NCBI GenBank assembly: GCA_021792075.1 | Contig: JAJYVK010000032.1 | Location: 1-10,234, forward strand | Direction of reading: 5' to 3' | DNA: 10,234 nt | DNA from: Actinomycetes bacterium | GTDB taxonomy: Bacteria; Actinomycetota; Acidimicrobiia; Acidimicrobiales; Acidimicrobiaceae | Shown: in pieces, positions 7,540 through 10,234 of the stretch | How positions within the stretch are numbered: the first letter of the stretch is position 1 | How the letters are laid out: each line of letters starts with the position of its first letter | Program-made: the position numbers and the translations under genes | The notes under the pieces: generated by a model | Seen by the model: the letters and a program-made list of their open reading frames with translations, nothing else | Told to the model about the DNA's origin: nothing | The model's database searches: none

Positions 7540-8699
7540 GCGACAACTCCACTCGATCCCAAAAGACCTGCCATTGAAAGAATGTTCCTAACATACGCCT
7601 GGGTCTCGGGATAGGGAGGAACCCCAGAGTACTTGGCGACTGCTGCGGGACCAGCGTTATAGGCGGCCAACGCATTGGAATAGGAGCCGAAGAGGCTGGC
7701 ATACGATGCGACGAGCTTTGCTGCGGCGTTGATCGACTGTATCGGGTCGGAAGAGTTTATTCCCATGCCCGCGGCCGTGGAGGGCATGAACTGAGCGATT
7801 CCCTGAGCCCCCGCAGAGCTAACAGCAGCCGGATTGAACCCGCTCTCCTGAGAAAGAAGCGCCGCCAACAGGGAGGGCGGAATACCGTTGGCAGTAGCGG
7901 CGCTCTCTATGGCTGATACGTATTGCAATGGAACCTTTACACCCCCCATAGTCACATCACTCACAGTCAACCCGGTCGTCAAGACTCTTCGAACAGCGAC
8001 TACCGCTCCCGCGGATGACACCGGCTGAATCTGAACCTTTGTACCTGTGTACGGAGCGTCAATCATCTCCCCATTGCCCACATAGATTCCAACGTGGCCC
8101 GGAGAAGCAGGAGAGCCGTCAGATCCGGCAAAAAATACCAGGTCCCCAGGCTTCGCTCTGGCGAGACCATTTACGGGGGTTCCTACTGTTGCCTGCATTT
8201 CACTCGTTCGAGGCAACGACACACCCATTTTCGAATACACATACTGCGTGAATCCAGAGCAGTCGAAGCCAGCCGGTGTAGTACCGCCCCAGAGGTACGG
8301 AGTTCCTACAAATTGCGCCGCCTCAGCAACCACGTCTTGGCCCGTCACAATAGCTGCAGGCGCTGAGGGAGCACCGATCGTTCCGCTGCCTTGAGCCTGT
8401 TGAGTGGACAGAAGCAGCGATATCAGGTTTGCCACCGACTGCTGACTTGAAATTCCAGAAGAACCACCAGGAAGCGAAGCCCCTCCCTGGCTCAAAAGGC
8501 CATCTCCAGTATTTCCGGATAGGGTGTCCAACGCCATTTGTTCACTCGTGATCTTTGCCAAGGTGGCCGCAAATGACTGATCCTGAGCTACACCTGGGGT
8601 GTCCGAGAGAGCTGTCCCAGGGCCACTCTGAACTCGGGCCGAAACCTGAGAGGGCAGCAAACTCTGCTCCTGAGCCTGCTGGATGGATCCGATCGTCAT
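7536..8699 (-). CDS. Bifunctional peptidoglycan hydrolase: NlpC/P60 endopeptidase plus lytic transglycosylase
   Basis: A 387-residue protein with two wall-cutting modules. Residues 1 to about 118 are Ser/Gln/Gly-rich with no signal peptide. The NlpC/P60 cysteine peptidase covers about 120-238, with YLWGGTTPAGFDCSGF at 135-150 (catalytic Cys147), GDLVFF at 185-190, and GHVGIYVGNGEMIDAP at 201-216 (His202; Asp214 at the third triad position, often His but also acidic as in mycobacterial RipA). A goose-lysozyme-like transglycosylase (SLT) module covers about 260-370, with SQESGFNP at 283-290 (catalytic Glu285), GAQGIAQFMP at 297-306 and ALAAYNAGP at 343-351. The start overlaps fliJ by four bases, with AGGGGG six bases upstream. 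Its place between fliJ and fliK, and its lack of a signal peptide, suggest export by the flagellar apparatus and a FlgJ-like role in letting the rod pass the cell wall. That role is inferred; the catalytic modules are clear. Confidence 0.92.
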   Translation of the reverse strand: MTIGSIQQAQEQSLLPSQVSARVQSGPGTALSDTPGVAQDQSFAATLAKITSEQMALDTLSGNTGDGLLSQGGASLPGGSSGISSQQSVANLISLLLSTQQAQGSGTIGAPSAPAAIVTGQDVVAEAAQFVGTPYLWGGTTPAGFDCSGFTQYVYSKMGVSLPRTSEMQATVGTPVNGLARAKPGDLVFFAGSDGSPASPGHVGIYVGNGEMIDAPYTGTKVQIQPVSSAGAVVAVRRVLTTGLTVSDVTMGGVKVPLQYVSAIESAATANGIPPSLLAALLSQESGFNPAAVSSAGAQGIAQFMPSTAAGMGINSSDPIQSINAAAKLVASYASLFGSYSNALAAYNAGPAAVAKYSGVPPYPETQAYVRNILSMAGLLGSSGVVA

Positions 8700-9130
8700 C
8701 GAAAAGCCCCCTGAGCGAAGCGTGCATTTGTGAGGTCGTCAATCTCGCTCACTTCTTGGTGCAATGCATCCTCCAGCCACTTGGCAAAGGCCTGTGCTTC
8801 CAACTTCGAAAGCACCTGGGATCTCTTGCACGCTTCATTCCAGTCCTCCCGGCGCTCCACAACAGCAGATGCTGCCTCAGCCGCATTCTCCCGGCAACTC
8901 CTGACCGAATCGAACAGTCGCTCAGCCTGCTCGTACTTCCACTGGAGATCTCTCGATGAAACCAGGCCGGCAGGAGGCTCCAGACAAGCTAGAGCTGCGT
9001 TTGCGGAGCGCTCTCGCTCTTGGGCGTTTCGGAGCTCTCTGAGCGCGATCATTAACCGGTCCCTTGCAACGCTCTTTTCAATCGTGCGGATCCTTGCGAC
9101 ACTGGCAAGCCTGAAGTGATAGCTCCTCAT
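8696..9130 (-). CDS. fliJ: Flagellar export protein FliJ
   Basis: A 144-residue, almost wholly helical and highly charged protein typical of FliJ, the antiparallel coiled-coil stalk that sits in the FliI hexamer and links the ATPase to the export gate FlhA. The opening YHFRLASVARIRTIEKSV (4-21) matches the family start (F.l..vL..R...E). Long heptad-like helices run from about 15 to 48 and from 60 to 130, broken near 50-56 by a Pro-containing turn. Sequence conservation in FliJ is poor, so position directly after fliI carries much of the weight. ATG 9130 overlaps the fliI stop by four bases and is preceded by a strong Shine-Dalgarno (AGGAGGT, spacing six). Its 3' end overlaps the hydrolase start by four bases. 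Confidence 0.85.
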   Translation of the reverse strand: MRSYHFRLASVARIRTIEKSVARDRLMIALRELRNAQERERSANAALACLEPPAGLVSSRDLQWKYEQAERLFDSVRSCRENAAEAASAVVERREDWNEACKRSQVLSKLEAQAFAKWLEDALHQEVSEIDDLTNARFAQGAFR

Positions 9131-10234
9131 GAAGTTACCTCCTCGGAGGAGACCAGCTCCGAAAGAGCGGCACGGGTGTCGTCTAAATCAGCAACCTCAG
9201 CGATATCCTGCTTACAGAAAGCATCGATTCTGGGCTTCAAACTCACTGCTCGGTCCACGACAGGGTTGGTGCCAGCCACATATGCGTCGATCTCAATCAG
9301 ATCCTTGGCATCGCGCCATGCTGCCAAAAGCTCGCGAACCACTCCGCCAGCCTGTAGCTCTTTTTTGCGCATTATGGCAGGTGCCACTCTAGAGATGGAA
9401 CCCAGCACATCGACCGCTGGATAGTGGTTCGATTCCGCCAAAGCTCTCGAGAGCTGGATGTGCCCGTCGAGAATAGACCTTGCCGTGTCGGCAATCGGTT
9501 CATTCATATCATCGCCCTCGACCAGTACCGTATAGAGTCCGGTGATCGACCCTCTTTCGGCAAGTCCAGCGCGTTCCAAAAGACGGGGAAGCAGGCCAAA
9601 CACACTCGGCGGATAGCCACGGGTCGCAGGTGGCTCGCCTGCGGCCAAACCTACCTCCCTCTGCGCCAAGGCAAAGCGAGTGAGCGAGTCCATCATGAGC
9701 AGAACGTCATTGCCTTGATCGCGGAACCACTCCGCGATCCGCGTAGCAGTGAATGCAGCACGTATCCGCATCACTGCGGGGGCGTCAGAGGTGGCCACCA
9801 CTACCACCGAACGCTTCAACCCATCAACGCCGAGATCCCGCTCGATGAACTCTGCCACCTCACGGCCTCTTTCTCCAATCAATGCAACAACCGACACGTC
9901 AGCAGAAGTTCCCCTGGCAATCATCGACATCAGTGACGACTTGCCAACGCCCGAACCTGCAAAAACTCCTAGACGCTGCCCTTTCCCGCATGGAACGAGA
10001 CCGTCCAGAACCCTTACGCCAAGCGGGAGTTGTTGGCTCACTATGCCTCGCCGCAATGGGTGCGGCGGTATGCCGGCGACTGAAACATCTAAACCTGAGA
10101 TCGATGGACCCTCATCGATCGGTCGGCCGAAGCCATCGAGAATCCTACCCAATAGATCTGTCCCGACGCGAACAGGAAGCGGCCCACCCAATGCAAGCAC
10201 CCTTGTACCGGCCCGGATGCCTACCGGATCACCA
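9127..10234 (-). CDS. fliI: Flagellum-specific ATPase FliI, N-terminus cut off by window edge
   Basis: The cytoplasmic ATPase of the flagellar type III export apparatus; it forms a hexamer at the export gate with FliH and FliJ and helps unfold and load substrates. The visible 368 residues start inside the N-terminal beta domain (GDPVGIRAGTRV); about 65-75 residues are missing relative to the family's usual 430-440. In visible numbering, the P-loop GSGVGKSS lies at 93-100 (Lys98), the catalytic Glu in GERGREV is Glu121, and Walker B ends at Asp182 (VLLMMDSLTRFALAQRE). The 23- and 84-residue spacings from the P-loop Lys match Salmonella FliI (K188, E211, D272). GYPPSVFGLLPRLLERAG near 206 is typical of the FliI/SctN group rather than F1-beta. 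A GTG at 10200 could be mistaken for the start, but the frame runs on with conserved sequence to the edge. The stop overlaps fliJ. Confidence 0.96.
   Translation of the reverse strand, partial: GDPVGIRAGTRVLALGGPLPVRVGTDLLGRILDGFGRPIDEGPSISGLDVSVAGIPPHPLRRGIVSQQLPLGVRVLDGLVPCGKGQRLGVFAGSGVGKSSLMSMIARGTSADVSVVALIGERGREVAEFIERDLGVDGLKRSVVVVATSDAPAVMRIRAAFTATRIAEWFRDQGNDVLLMMDSLTRFALAQREVGLAAGEPPATRGYPPSVFGLLPRLLERAGLAERGSITGLYTVLVEGDDMNEPIADTARSILDGHIQLSRALAESNHYPAVDVLGSISRVAPAIMRKKELQAGGVVRELLAAWRDAKDLIEIDAYVAGTNPVVDRAVSLKPRIDAFCKQDIAEVADLDDTRAALSELVSSEEVTS
9137..9153 (-). promoter_or_regulatory. fliJ ribosome binding site buried in a hairpin within fliI
   Basis: The fliJ Shine-Dalgarno AGGAGGT (9137-9143) forms the 3' arm of a hairpin whose 5' arm is GTCTCCT (9147-9153) and whose loop is CCG (9144-9146). 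There are five Watson-Crick pairs plus two G-U pairs. Both arms are codons of the fliI tail (VSSEEV). The fold would hide the site until a ribosome finishing fliI opens it, which would couple fliJ translation to fliI. The fold is read from the sequence; the coupling is inferred. Confidence 0.5.

Noticed and set aside
10198..10200. GTG as the start of fliI
   Set aside because: The frame stays open upstream to the window edge and encodes conserved FliI residues (GDPVGIRAGTR), so this is an internal Val codon.

Overview
The window reads as a bacterial chromosome segment of roughly 55% GC (estimated by eye) and splits into two convergent halves. The left half has a truncated nitroreductase gene on the minus strand (1-424), a small CoA-binding-domain gene on the plus strand (510-947), and a long plus-strand gene (1167-4289) encoding a three-part enzyme: a GT4-type glycosyltransferase, a class I SAM methyltransferase and a second GT4-type glycosyltransferase. 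The right half (4378 to the right edge, all minus strand) is a flagellar export and hook-assembly operon, read from right to left: fliI (5' end cut off), fliJ, a bifunctional peptidoglycan hydrolase (NlpC/P60 plus lytic transglycosylase), fliK, flgD and flgE. A strong hairpin at 4294-4332 separates the converging halves.

The flagellar order resembles the fliI-fliJ-(ylxF)-fliK-flgD-flgE arrangement of Gram-positive bacteria, with a muralytic gene between fliJ and fliK. The short FlgD and the hydrolase in the operon point to a Gram-positive or actinobacterial-type lineage. At this moderate GC an acidimicrobial-like actinobacterium is one possibility, but the species is a guess.

The operon is tightly packed. 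fliI/fliJ, fliJ/hydrolase and hydrolase/fliK each overlap by 4 bases (ATGA), and fliK/flgD are 18 bases apart. The pattern breaks before flgE, where a 120-base A+T-rich gap ends in a perfect 7-bp hairpin just ahead of the flgE ribosome binding site. The fliJ ribosome binding site lies inside a hairpin formed by the last codons of fliI, which suggests translational coupling.

Functionally, FliI and FliJ power and organise the flagellar type III export apparatus. The hydrolase probably opens the cell wall for the rod, as FlgJ does in Proteobacteria. FliK measures hook length, FlgD caps the growing hook and FlgE is the hook subunit. The glycosyltransferase-methyltransferase-glycosyltransferase protein next door may build and methylate a glycan, possibly on flagellar or surface proteins, but only its position supports that link. 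The nitroreductase and CoA-binding genes show no connection to motility. I saw no RNA gene, insertion sequence, CRISPR array or attachment site. The longest stretch without a convincing gene is 948-1166.
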